A DNA stretch of 64,000 nucleotides from Polytrichum commune (taxonomy: Eukaryota; Streptophyta; Polytrichopsida; Polytrichales; Polytrichaceae), in assembly GCA_950295325.1 (NCBI GenBank), contig OX485806.1, positions 13,208,001 through 13,272,000 of the forward strand, in the 5' to 3' direction. The stretch's first letter is position 1. Every line of letters starts with the position of its first letter. The position numbers and the translations under genes were made by a program. Shown here piece after piece: positions 1-11,799 of this stretch. Below the pieces are notes generated by a model, which made no database searches, was not told where the DNA came from, and saw only the letters and a list, made by a program, of their open reading frames with translations.

Positions 1-27
1 GGGAGTGACCCCCCCCCCCCCCCCGAG
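1..27. mobile_element. right end of a CTCGGGGGG-type MITE
   Basis: The window opens with GGGAGTGA, a run of C and then GAG. This matches the right terminus of the complete element at 32464-32733, which ends GGGAGTGAA, C6, GAG. The left end and the first target-site copy lie outside the window, so the predicted 8-bp duplication (CACTTCAA at 28-35) cannot be confirmed. The C run is much longer here than in the 32-kb copy, as at the 9640 element. Confidence 0.45.
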
Positions 28-1029
28 CACTTCAATGATGTTTGAGCAATGTTAGCAAACCATTTGTTTGTAAGTACTCGTATATCATTAGGATAGATAG
101 TGAGGCTTGAATATGCCTTGTGGCTAGTAACTATTGTCATGGATGTATGCCTAAATTGTGGGTTGCCTGCCAATTACCCACATAGCACAATATATGGCTT
201 GTGATATGACATAGGGGTTGCCCAAGTAAAGGTCATTCATCTAGTGATTACATGTGGCTTTAATTGCTTGGGTTGGGCTAGTATGCACCTATTCATGTGT
301 AATTGCCGCCAAATCTAAGTTGTGGTGGCGGCAACATTTGTGGGTTTGCAAGTACATTGCAATCAAGTACTCACATGCTAATACATTCTTCATATGTTGG
401 TGGTGGTGGATCCTTGGAGGATCTTAGCCCTTGGATTTATATGTTATCCATGGGCTTGCCCAAACACATGAGCAACATAGAAAGACCACAAACAATATTC
501 AAACACAATTTTAGTAACACATGGGGACTTACCAAGACCTCCCCAAGACCTTCTGGAAGCTCCATTCTTTCCATGATGGCCATAGATTGGTTCAAGTGGC
601 ATTATCCAATGAGGGAAGTTAAGACATGAGCGATGAGTAGAGAGCAATGAGTGGTGAGTAGTAATGCATGAGCAGTGAATGGTGAGCAGTAACATAAGAG
701 TACTAAGCAGTAACACGTGAGGAATGATGCCAAATTTAGTAAATGAGCACATTTTAGGGTACATATTCTAAAATTGGTGCCTTCATTTTTGTATTTTCAA
801 TTTAAAAATATTCACATTTTTATTGAACAAGAGTGAATAAGGTGCCAATTGTTCAATAAAAATGTGAATACTCTAAAATTGTGACATAAAATTGTGACAC
901 GGTATGTGATATCCTCCTTGAAGACGATGTTGATTAACACTCTAAATCTTGGATATGGAATGGTAGTGACTCCAGCCACATAGTAACCATCCATGAGTCC
1001 AGAATTGGAAGTCAATAGGACCAATTACG
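28..1029. other. AT-rich stretch with no recognised gene
   Basis: No open frame here resembles a known protein. Two small structures are visible. A short degenerate direct repeat of GAGCAGTGAGTGGTGAGTAG-like units runs over about 625-725. A perfect 20-bp inverted repeat (arms 810-829 and 850-869) is separated by 20 bp and could form a hairpin. The rest is probably old repeat-derived DNA. Confidence 0.5.
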
Positions 1030-1335
1030 AGAATGCACAAGTAAGAACACATACACAAAGGCATATGAACAATGCTTGGAGTGAGATGATCTCATGCTCT
1101 CCTTGTTTTGCCTTTTATTGTTTTTCTTCTTTTCTTTGGTTCATGCAAACAATATGGGATATCTCTTATCCCACTTGAACCAACACTGTGGCTTTATTCT
1201 AACCTTATTATTTCTCATGCCTCTTCCGTTACATTTCTATTGACTACGAGCAATCTAATGCTCTACCTTCTATAATTTCTTCTAGTATTGCATTTTTATT
1301 GACTATGAGCAATCTAATGCTCCACCTTCAACATC
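1030..1335 (+). repeat. dispersed repeat Z, copy 1 (partial)
   Basis: This stretch aligns by eye with 11370-11620 and 48060-48290. Shared landmarks are ATGAACAATnCTTGGAGTGA, a CCTTTTATTG tract, TTTGGTTCAT followed by ATATGGGATAT, and a closing CTAATGCTCTACCTTC. This copy carries an extra internal duplication: the CAATCTAATGCTC(T/C)ACCTTC block occurs twice, near 1250 and 1307. No protein is recognisable, and the superfamily is unknown. Confidence 0.65.
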
Positions 1336-2026
1336 CGGCACTCTCCCATTTGTTTATATGATTTGCCATCGGTGCTACTAGATTGTAACACATTGCTTTT
1401 CTAAACCTAGAAGTTGGATGGGCATCCATGTTTAGTTGCGCACATAAATCCGTCCAAGGGATTGGAAGTGTCACAATTGTGGAGAGCCTATAGTGAGAGG
1501 GGAGAGCCTCCCTTTGTTGCAATTGGAACCTAGTGTCTTTGAGTGCCAATGCCTCATGCCTTGAGAGATTGGTACATGTCTTCATGTGAGGCCAAACCAC
1601 CCACCCTTAAGCGTCCTAGTCCAGGTGAGGGCATGGGGATCACATTCATGCTAGCCTAGCTAAATCATTCCAATGCCATTAACTTCCATTGCATCTCACA
1701 TCATTGGTGGGTACCCCAATTTATTCCACAACCAGATTACAAGTGTTAAGAAACACTCTTCTCTATTATGGCACTATTGGCGCACTCCCTTACAATTCCA
1801 CACAACACAACCACAAGTCCACCCCCTAATGCCACCTTCTAATGCCGGTGTTCACCTAATTTGCTAATGAGCTAACTACCTAAATAAATATTATGTAATA
1901 ACTAATTTACTAACTAAACATAAGCTAGTGGAACCTATTAGTTCCTCCCCCCTATACCACTTTGGTCTCACCCCTTAGCCAGCCACCTTCAAATCCCACA
2001 TTCGGTCCTAACCAGCTGCCTCTAAC

Positions 2027-2415
2027 TAGATTCAGGCCTTCGGCCAGCCACATCCACTTCTCACATTGGTCTTTACCAGCTGCCTCTAACCAGATTCAGG
2101 CCTTTAGCCCAGCTGCCTCGAACTAGATTCAGGCCTTTAGCCCAGCTGCCTTGAACTAGATTCAGGCCTTCATACTAGCTCTGCCTCAAACTAGATTCAG
2201 GCCTTTGGCCCAACTGCCCCTAACTAGATTCAGGCCTTCGGCCAGCCACATCCAATTCTCACATTGGTCTTCACCAACTGCCTCTAACCAGATTCAGGCC
2301 TTCATACCAGCTGCCTCGAACCAGATTCAGGCCTTTAGCCCAGCTGCCTCTAACCAGATTCAGGCCTTAGGCCAGCCACATCCAATTCTCACATTGGTCT
2401 TCGGCCAACTACCTT
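2027..2415 (+). repeat. tandem/nested repeat array inside a solo LTR
   Basis: ATTCAGGCCTT recurs many times in a mixture of two unit types. One is a roughly 33-bp unit (ATTCAGGCCTTTAGCCCAGC plus TGCCTCGAACCAG). The other is a longer unit that also carries GGCCAGCCACATCCAATTCT and CACATTGGTCTT, seen at about 2027, 2229 and 2358. The 107-codon open frame across it follows from the repetition and is not taken as a gene. Confidence 0.8.
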
Positions 2416-2528
2416 CGAAGCAATTTTTAGAAAGGGAAGGGGGAGAGGAGAGGAAGAGAGGAGAAGAGAAAGGAAGAGAGGAGAGGAGGAGGAGGAGGAG
2501 AGGGCACCCAAGACCACAAACCCCTTAA

Positions 2529-2923
2529 GAGCATCCTCAGTTGGTCTAGGTTAAGCTCACTGCAAACCAAAACCTATCTTTTGATTGACCTAAAATTAGA
2601 AACTGAAATTACCATCATTAGAAGCACACCTAAATAAACGTGAGATATTTCTCAAGAAAAAAGAATTGTAAAAATTTGACGTAGGTGAAATCCCTCATTG
2701 AAAACACCACATTTTCAAAATTTAGAGGGAGTGCACCAAATCTTGCTTTAAAATGGAAAGATCCTCCCACACTCCCTCCAAATTTTTGACATTTAGAGGG
2801 AGTGTGGGAGGATCTGTCCATTTTTAAGCAAGATTTGGTGCACTCCCTCTAAATTTTGAGCAATTTTAAGCAAGATAGGTCTTGGTTTGCAGTGAGCTTT
2901 ACCTAGACCGACTGAGGATGCTC
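2529..2923. mobile_element. PIF/Harbinger (Tourist-like) MITE, TSD TAA
   Basis: Terminal inverted repeats of about 52 bp begin GAGCATCCTCAGT and differ at three positions. A 3-bp duplication TAA flanks the element (2526-2528 and 2924-2926). The GAGCATC terminus with a TAA/TTA target is typical of plant Tourist-like elements. A second, inner palindrome (about 2717-2860) pairs AGAGGGAGTGCACCAAATCT with its complement, so nearly the whole 395 bp folds back. It encodes no protein. It is inserted in the solo LTR at 1585-3240 and is therefore younger than that LTR. Confidence 0.88.
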
Positions 2924-3240
2924 TAACCTTCTCCTACTTAGTAGGACCTTATCTTATCCACTAAACCCTCACCCCCTAAACCAACAAGAACATGTTCTAA
3001 ATCAAACATTTAACTCCAAGGCCCTTCCCCTTGCTTCATCAAACACTACACACTTAACCAAAACACTCCCTAATGCGACTAAGCTTCTAATTAACCACAC
3101 AAAATAGGCTTAAGGCCTAAAACATAAACCACACCAAGCCTCACTCTTTTTATACTTTGATTGTTTCAATAACACTCCAAATGCAATTCTAAATAAATTC
3201 TAAACATAAAACAAATATGAGCAACCATTTTGGGCTCATA

Positions 3241-6200
3241 CTTCACTGGCCATGTGTTGGGTACTACATGCTCAATCTTCCCCTTCTTCAACTCATAGAA
3301 AAGCTAGACATTGTGATTGGCAGATTTTGAATTTCATAAAGTTAGAGGCTGAATCATGTTAAACATCCATCAATACAAATTATAATGATTGTAGTTTTTT
3401 GTTAGCACATGTTCAACTGACACAAGAGAAGGTATCATTATTGGATTCATTTCTTTAGTAAACATTCACTTTTGCACTACTAGGAATTACACATGTTTGT
3501 GTCAACTCTATCTTCTTTGCACTCTCTTTATTTGTGTGGTAGTATTAACCTATTACAGAATTAAGTATCCTTTGCAACATGATCTGTTTCATTTTTTAAT
3601 TTGTTCATACTATGAATGTCAACTTTGTCCATTCCACTATCATAGGACATAAAATATAACTATGAAAATTTATATATGATAAAAAATTTAACCTTCACCC
3701 CTCACAAGTAACTACTCATGGCTCACCATTGACAAGGTAGCACTCCCCATGTACAATGACATGACAACGCAAATCACGTAGTGTCGGTTACAACATGTGA
3801 TACACATTTATGTAAACATATTAATTTCCAGAAAACAAGATTTAACACATTTATTATGTGCATTTTGTTTTTGTTTGTAAGAAGATATCCTCGAGCTTCC
3901 CAAAGTATATATTATAGCTCTACTTCTCTTGGTCCCGAACAGTGCAGACCATTGAGACATTGGCCATCCAACGATTGAACTGTTCCTATCCCAACAAGTG
4001 GTGCATCAAGATGCCATCCTTGACCAATTTATAACACAAAAGTCCAAATTTCTACTTGAGAATGGGGTGGGCAAATCCTCCAGGCAATTGAGATTGAAGC
4101 CAAGTTCCTTTGGGGGATCTTCACCATTCATGAATTTGATGTAGATGTAAATGGGTGTGGAGGAGATATCTAAATTTCAATATCATTTGGAGTTTGTGGA
4201 AATTTTCTATGAATATATATATACACACACACACACAATATTCTTATGCCCATTGAAATAGCCATGTAGTCAGGGCCTCCTCCACCCCTATCACACATAA
4301 TATATGATTTTGTTGCTTAAATCATACTCTTTAGCATATTGAACCATATGTCACGTATTTTGAGCGCTCATTCGTCCCAAATGGATCATATTGGAACTTG
4401 TGTGATAAGTGCATCCACTTTAAAAGTATGTTAGATGTCTTCATCAAATTTGTTGCATGGGTGCTGCACGATGGAACTAATGATTGTGGAAGTTGAGCAA
4501 CCACTTAATGTTGTTGACTGCCACAATTCAACCTTGAAGTATATAGTTTTTTTATAAACAAAGTGTTAGATTAAGACACGTCTACCTTAGTCACTTGGAG
4601 CTAGAGTCGAACGTAGATTCAAGATGATTTGACCCATCCACATTCCATCACAAAGCAACATCTTATCCCAAAAAAAGTTCATGTCCAACAAGGAGAACTT
4701 GTCTTAAGCAAGGCCCTACCAATTTTTCCGGCTTTAAGCCTCAAGGAAAGGAAAGTTGACCTATGTTTTAACTTTTGTGAGTTGAAACATAGGGTCCCCT
4801 TTGATAATTAGGAAGAACTTGTCAGAAAACATGTAGAATAGCATGGCATCCTTTAAAAAAACAATAAAGCATGATCGTATAAAAAACTTAGGCATGCATG
4901 AAATACCCACTATCATGTGGGCATCAAGTAAAAAGACAAAAACAAAGATACGAAAAATTGACTTGTCTTATGTTTGATCAATGGATTATACGGTGTATTT
5001 CAACTTGCATTAAAAATTGTCAAATATTGGCTTGGGGTGTGGGAAGAAGTTTGGATGACAAGTGCAACACATTGTTTGGACATGTATGCCTGCCCCAAAA
5101 AGGGAAAGTAACCCAAGGGCAATGAGGTTCTTCATTCGTACTTGCTCCATATCAGAGCCGATGTTTATATCCATCTACCTTTGGGTGTGTATTTAACTTT
5201 GAGACATAGTGGATCCCTCCCTCGTGGTTTGAGAGAACGGTTACAACTCTATAGTCAAGAGTATCGTTTGGTTTTATTATTTATTTGAGGCAACAAACAT
5301 AATTTGCTATGGATTTAAGTCTCCTTCATTGTCTAAGCCTTGATGATAAGGTCAATGATGAACAACAAGTGGGTTGCTTTTAATCAAAACATTAATGCAT
5401 TCAAACCAATGTCCTTACACCCCTCAAATGATACCCACTTAATGCACATGTATACCACAAAATATAAAATGATTGCCCAGAGCTTTGAGAATCCCATATT
5501 TTAGCAAACATTTGAAGGCCCTTCTTGAAGAATACAAATCCTCTACCATCATGACCTCAAACTTCATGCTTTGGTAAATTGGGCACTACTACATGTTAAA
5601 TTGAACTTCTGAAGATCTTCTTTGACTTGCAAAGGACGAAAAAATGGATTTTTTGACATAAGTTTAGTGGACTTCCCACGAAAAATTAACACGACACCAT
5701 TTGTAAGAAAATATAGGAGTATAGATTGAAATGGAATGTCAAGACAACCAATTATTCTTTGACCCTTAAAGATCATCAAGGCCCTGACAAGGATTCAATG
5801 ATAAGAAAAATAAAGTATTCTTGATGTTAACCTCAATTTTAAAGTCAACGTCTAGAAAGGTGACAACTCCTAAAATGGCTTTATTCTTCTACTGAGCTCC
5901 TACTGATTCAAAAAATATATTGGAAAATTTAACAAAATATTGTATATGATACATGGTGCAATTCTATGCAATATATGGTATCTTTAGCCATCATTTTCTA
6001 CACACGATTATATGTAAAAATCTTCAAGTTGAATTTTATACAGGTTAGTTTGATCCTTGGAACGTAATTTCATTGGGTAATACCTTGATGTGAAAGGTTT
6101 AAGAGTACCTACGATCAAAATCTTAAATATGGATATATGCCATGCCAATTTGATAAATATAAATGTGAACTGTATGGATGTAATCTTTGGGTTCTTTGTA

Positions 6201-9200
6201 ACAATTTATGTCTAATGATTGCGCTAGCATCAATGTCTCAATCACCCACTCATCCATAAGAGATTGCACCAACCGATTTTTTTCCGGCTACTAGTAGTCA
6301 CTTTGCTACGATGATGTGAATTCATTTACATACACACTTTTAAAAAAATGGATTTTTGCCTTGTAAGGTGCCACTTCGACTCTTTGTAGGTAGGAGGTGG
6401 CGCCAACTAGCTTCACATGGGTGAAGTGGAGTGCCTAAATATTTGGACCCATCATTAAGCTCCATTATTGGCAGTAGCCAATGAGTTCCATTATAAGCCA
6501 TCAATGAAGGCCATCCTCCCATCCAAGGGCTCACATCGCCTAGGGTTTAGCTGGCTGGGTTGAGTGGTATAACTTGTAGTTAAGGTTTTTGCTAGGGCTC
6601 AAACTAACCCAAAGAAAATAACCCAGGGACTAGATCTCAAGGAAGGCTGAGCTAGTGTCTCTAAGGATTAATGTCACATTAGATTAAGGTTTTAATAACA
6701 ATCTAGGTCTTTTACTCCTTCGTTTCTTCTTCCCTTAGGCTTAATTTCCACTCTTATGGTTCATTGGTTCTTTGAGTCATGTGTGGGCCTGTCCTATCTA
6801 ATGACTCCTATCACTTTAATTTCAAGCTTTCTAATTTTGTCGTGAAGCAAAAATGCTTTGGCAATAGTCTTTTCGTATCTTGGCCATAGTCTTCCAATGG
6901 ATTTTCATCCTATTGGGGTTAGTCTCTTCTTCCTTGATTAAATCATCATTTGATGTCATCAATCATAATTCAAATTGCATTGCTCAAAGAATTTGTTCCT
7001 TCATTGTATCTCATTTATTATTTCTTAATCGTAATTGAGATTCACTTATCTCATATTCTTCATTGTCACACAACACACAAAGGCTTGCTTTGATTCCTGC
7101 AACATCCTTACATAATCATATAAATGCATAGGCTATATAGCCATTAGATTCTGACACAACCGACTTTGACGGCTAGCCTAATTCCTCTCAACATCCAACC
7201 ACTTCATTCTCATTCCTAATCACATCAAAGCATGCTCTTCATTGATTAGATTATTCGCCAACCCAACACCATCATGATTTTCCGATTTCCATCATATCTT
7301 GTCAATCCCTCGAATCTCTTGTCTTTCTTAGTAATGATAATTCTAAAGTACTTTATCATCATTTCAGAGTAAGTTACTTAATTGGATTTCCTTGTCCATT
7401 CGTCACTTCACCTTCTTTTGTTACATGGGAAATCTCTCTCTCTCTGTAGGTGCTCTCGGCAATCAGTTTTTGCCGCACGAACCTCTTGGCGCTCGGCTCT
7501 CTCATGTGTGCATTAAGGTGACTTAACCGTCTTTGCAACTCTTCATTCTCTACGCCGACTCTTTTGGCCTCAGAATCTTGGCAATATGCTGATATTCCTG
7601 GCCATGGCCCATGTGTCAACAAACTCGTCCTCACTTTCCTCAACTTCTAGTGGATAAGCTTATGGCATCATGTCCGTGCTACAGACTATGGCCCTTACAT
7701 TTATTTCTACTTAGGCTATAGTCAACATCTTTCCTCGTTAAGTTCGTATTCTGATTTTTATTCACGTTGGGATTATCTGTCTTGCTACTGCTAACCGTTC
7801 TTAGGTTTCCACAAATCCTAGCTATAGTCTATACATCTCCTACAACATTCTTCTCTCCTTCCATCGACATAGGGTGGTTTTTTGACTTAACTTACCTTGA
7901 TTTTTTCACAATACAAACTATAGCCTCTCTTTCCATTTAATCCATCTCAATCTTTGAGCACAACTACTCTGGTTCGTCAAATATATTCTCCCACTTTCAA
8001 TTCACTTTATTCAACAACTTCTCACATCTTACTCACAAGTTTCACTCACATATTTCTTTCCACTCGCTGAACTCTAACACATTCATGTAGTGCACTTGCT
8101 TGATCACATATGTCATGCACAAACTATTGCCATACTTGTATCAATCGTACAATCCTCTTAATCAATTATGACTCAGTTTGCTTGGTTGCGTCCCCCTATC
8201 ATAGGCGGTGATGTTGTGATTCTAAATCTGAAAAACTAATGCATTCGACTCTAACTCTATTGCCTATAGCCTGACTCTCCGCGGCTATGGCCTTAGTGGG
8301 TTTAACAAGAAGTGTCTTCTCTTTGACAATAGCCCGCTTATCAAGCTCGGAGCTCCCGGAGGTTGTAACTCCTACAACTACTTTCCGTGGACTAAAGCCT
8401 CCCTATTTCCTCCTAAACTAGTTTTCATCTATCATTTTAGTTACTTTATTATTTAAAAAGTTATTTTCCTTCCTACTACCAAGCTATGGCCCAAAAAGAG
8501 GGTTGGTGCAACACTTGTTGGACTAGGATTTGCTGAGTGTTTGTAATGTATGATATGTGCATGTTGATCCTCTCATAAATTTGCAAATTGGTTGAACTTG
8601 GAAGCATCTAGAGCTGTAAAGGGTTGTTGCAATTTTTGTGTATACCCAACGTCATTGGGTTTTATTCAATTTCAACACGTAGCCAACTTTCCCCTTAGTG
8701 TGTGGTGTGCGTGGCCACATATAGAGTGAAAATATAAATTTGGGGCTATTGAAGGTATAAATCACCAGCATGAAGGCCGAAATTATCCAATTTGCCACAA
8801 GCTACGCAAATGACCTCAACGAATACCTAAAGAAAATAATCAAAGTGCAAAAGCCAACATTCCAAGCCAACGTTGTAAAAACAATTTCAAGCACCAAGAA
8901 ACGAAGAGCACTGCCTCCTAGCAACACTCGACCAAAGAAGTATTGACACATGACACAATCTCTAGCGTGCCACAAAACAACACATGATGAGACCAACACA
9001 AACTTCATGAGAACAAGCAACAACCCCGAAGGAGTGAGCCTAGAAAGCAATGGGAACGGCAACAAATTTGACGACACAACAAGCCTAAAAAGACAAGACA
9101 AGCTTTTTATCCAACCTAAATCATCCTAACTTCATCTAATATTCATCAATCATATCTAGTGCATTCATCCAATAGATAATCCAAGAGCAATCACCTTATT

Positions 9201-9639
9201 TACCTCGTTGTCATTCAATTATTAGCTCATGCTTAGATCCAAGGAAATTACTACAATCTAAGGTAATTCCAATTATAAATTCATATCTCTCCTCTTATTG
9301 ATCCGAAGTAGACGTGTGATATACCATTGGAGAGTTATTGACAAAGGCTACTCAAGAGAAACACCAAAGAATCAATCTTAGAACTTTAGGAAATCCTCAT
9401 ATCAGGGTTGGACTACGAATAAACACTATTGCAACGACGATTCTTAGACAAAATAAAATAAAATTCCTAACTAATTCAGTCTAGCTCGGAATTGGGCATA
9501 CAAATTATCGTTGGAAAGCTAGAGAAGTGAACTATCTGATTACATTACTAATACTTAGTAAAATCATTCAAAAATTTGTGGTTTAATTGCTACTACAAGG
9601 AGATTTGGCTCAAAGTACCTACCTATAGAATATGGAACT
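3241..9639. other. 6.4-kb AT-rich region with no identifiable gene
   Basis: No frame longer than about 100 codons and no recognisable domain was found on either strand. Small features are a (TA)n(CA)n microsatellite near 4216-4237, a short inverted repeat around 4759-4798 (ACCTATGTTTTAAC pairing with GTTGAAACATAGGG), and a CT-rich CTCTCTCTCT run at 7433-7446. The minus frame 7374-7643 has charged, helix-prone residues (EELQRRL) that could be a gag relic, but nothing diagnostic supports this. The plus-strand stretch 8780-8930 is open and lysine-rich with no recognised motif. Most of the region is probably decayed transposon DNA. Confidence 0.4.
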
Positions 9640-9979
9640 CTCGGGGGGGGGGGGGGGCAATGTGTTAAAAAGTTAAGGATATAGGTGCAAACAACCATTA
9701 TTTTATAGGGGGTATTACTTTCAATTCTCTTCTTTTTCACATGCTACCATTATGTAAATTTCTACTTTGGGTTAATAGAAAAATGGCTTGCATTACTTAT
9801 AATTCCAAATTACCTATTATTCCATACCCTATAGTACTTTAAAGATGTCCAGTGTCATTTTTGATACCCTATATTACTTATAAGTCCATTTATAATTTTT
9901 TGCCCCCATGTTTTTAAAATACCCTATCATTTGTTCGCACGTATATTGCTACTCCAACCAATGACTACCCCCCCCCAAG
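9640..9979. mobile_element. MITE of the CTCGGGGGG family, TSD ATGGAACT
   Basis: The element starts CTCGGGG (a G run of about 15) and ends with a C run followed by AAG, giving short inverted termini. The flanks are an exact 8-bp duplication ATGGAACT (9632-9639 and 9980-9987). Its termini and 8-bp target match the element at 32464-32733 and probably the fragment at 1-27, which suggests one family. The interior is AT-rich and non-coding. An 8-bp duplication is usual for hAT-related elements, but the CTCGGG terminus is not the standard hAT CAGGG, so the superfamily is left open. Confidence 0.75.
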
Positions 9980-9989
9980 ATGGAACTTC

Positions 9990-10640
9990 AACTGGCTATG
10001 GCCTTACTTTAGCAGCCACGTATCTAACAACAATCCACTCCAACAACCACATATTTGTACAACAATTCTCCAACATGGTTTATAAACCATTTTAGTCAAT
10101 ACTAATAGGGTTTACAAATCATTTTGTTCAACATTCATTTTGCTATTATTCTAGAAATTTTGTGCCTCTATCTACACGAAGGGGGCAATAAGGCAGTGTC
10201 ATACCGAAAAAGAGACTCAGAGAGAGCCCCGCGCTAACCTTTGCGGCCCACCCCTTTCCAACCACAAAGGCTTACCAACCATAAATTAAGTGTACCTAAA
10301 TATAATGGTTAGCACCTACGGCCGACTCCATCCTACTTATTTTTCAAAATCCTTAAATTTAACCGTCTTTATTCACTACCTTCTTGATACAATGACCTTC
10401 ATCCGCATACGCTGTCATTTGCTCGATGTCTTCCTCCGCATACGCCATTATCCGCTCATGCCTTCATCCGCATACACCATTATCCGCTCATGCCTTCATC
10501 CGCATACACCATCCGAATCTTTGTGTATTGTCAAGTTATCTAGCAATGCTAACTAATTGAAATTCATTTAATTCCTAACAACTAATTTCTTTTTTTAACA
10601 AGACCGAGAGCCCGCGAGCAGTTAGGTGGTTTACACTTCT
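9990..10640 (+). repeat. dispersed repeat Y, copy 1
   Basis: It aligns by eye with 43650-44051 continued at 45558-45780. Shared landmarks in order are: TATTCAACATT...ATTTTGCTAT, GTGTCATAC, GAGAGnGAGCCCCGC, CCACCCC, GGTTAGCAnCTACGGCCGAC, a CCGTCTTTnTTC block, several CATCCGCATACnCCAT units, and TTTAACAACTAA...AAGACCG. Here the Y sequence is uninterrupted, so this copy serves as an approximate empty-site reference for the LTR that splits copy 2. No protein is recognisable. Confidence 0.75.
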
Positions 10641-11110
10641 CAATACACTCATATCAAACCCTCTTAAATGTGGATTTGCACCCTCATAGCTTCACATGAC
10701 CTTCATTACTTTCAAATGCGCATGATTCCATCCAACCACTCAACTCATGTCCTCTTCAATCTAAATGGCCTTAATGCCCTCAAATTTGCATAGTTGCAAT
10801 CAAACAATCAAAAATATGATTTGTTTCAACTCCAATGATCTTAATACCCTCAAATATGCTCAATTTGAACTCAACAATGTCAAATGAGGTTGTTTTCAAC
10901 TCTAATGACCTTAATACTCTCTAATGTGCACAACTTGCACTCAATACCCTCAAATCATTATTTTTTTTCAATTCAAATGACATGAATACCCGCAAATGTG
11001 AACAATTGCATTCCACAACCTCAAATTAGACCCTCTTCAATTCAAATGACCTTCAACACACTCAAAGTTGTACAAATGCACTCAACCAACCCAAATCACC
11101 ACTCAAATTG
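10640..11110 (+). repeat. degenerate tandem array, period about 85-90 bp
   Basis: A unit of the form TTCAACTCnAATGACCTTAA, then TACCCTCAAATGTGCACAAT, then TGCACTCAACAAC recurs about five times with many substitutions. Recurring anchors are ATGACCTTAAT, CCCTCAAAT and TTCAA. It is non-coding and lies between repeat Y and repeat Z. Confidence 0.6.
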
Positions 11111-11650
11111 ATACTTAGAATCTCCAAATGTGCACTTATATACCTCCAATGTTCCCATCTCTATACCTCCAAACCTCCAATCAGCAACTAATCCCCAAAA
11201 CGTGCTCCAATGCATCTCCAACATGAAGCACCCCAAAGTTCCTCTAAGCACTAAAACCTCTCAAGATCCACTCCCTAACCAACTAACAATCAAATCTCTA
11301 ACTTTAGAACTTGCTTGAGTGGGCCCATAATCTATTGAAGCGTAGTAGAAGCTAGAGGTCATATTGCATAAGTGTATACACATACACGAACCCATATGAA
11401 CAATCCTTGGAGTGAGATGGTCACTGTCACCCCTTGCCTTGCCCTTTATTGCACTTCTTTTCTTTGGTTCATACAATGCATATGGGATATGTCAACTCCC
11501 ACTTTCCACAAACCATATGGGTTATTAAAACCTTACTCATTCCTATGTCTCCAACAAACACCATCCTATGACTGCGACCAACTTGATGCTCTACCTTCAA
11601 CAATAATAATCCACCTAGAAGTAGGCACGCTTACATATGATAACCCACTC
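11110..11650 (+). repeat. dispersed repeat Z, copy 2
   Basis: It matches 47780-48300 over nearly its whole length. Anchors in order are ACCTCCAATG, GCTCCAA, CACCCCAAAG, ACCTCT(C/T)AAGATCC, CTCCCTAACCAAC, AGAACTTGC, GGGCCCATAA, the GGAGTGAGATG block, and ATACAATGCATATGGGATAT. Short frames here (up to 95 codons) are not conserved as protein between copies. The element type is unknown. Confidence 0.75.
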
Positions 11651-11799
11651 AACTCATAACCTCCAACACCAACCAAACCAAACAAAAAAACTCAACAAAA
11701 TTAATGCCACACACATAATACACATACACCACATAATATAGCATTGTGTAAATCTAAATAGTAAGTGATACTAAATATTATATTTAGTGTACTTCTCCA

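Larger units (their letters stand above)
1585..3240 (+). mobile_element. solo LTR (LTR family TGTGAG...CTCACA), TSD CTTCA
   Basis: It begins TGTGAGGCCAAACCACCCAC and ends TTTTGGGCTCATA. It is flanked on both sides by the exact 5-bp duplication CTTCA (1580-1584 and 3241-3245). The last dinucleotide has decayed from CA to TA. No internal retrotransposon sequence is present between the flanks, so this is a solo LTR left by recombination between the two LTRs of a full element. A 395-bp PIF/Harbinger-type MITE (2529-2923) sits inside it, so the original LTR was about 1258 bp. It also contains a tandem array at 2027-2415 and a purine-rich run near 2430-2500. The strand given is nominal. Confidence 0.9.

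Noticed and set aside
5564-5779. Minus-strand frame considered as a decayed reverse transcriptase
   Set aside because: No F/Y-x-D-D motif or neighbouring RT blocks could be found in any frame nearby.
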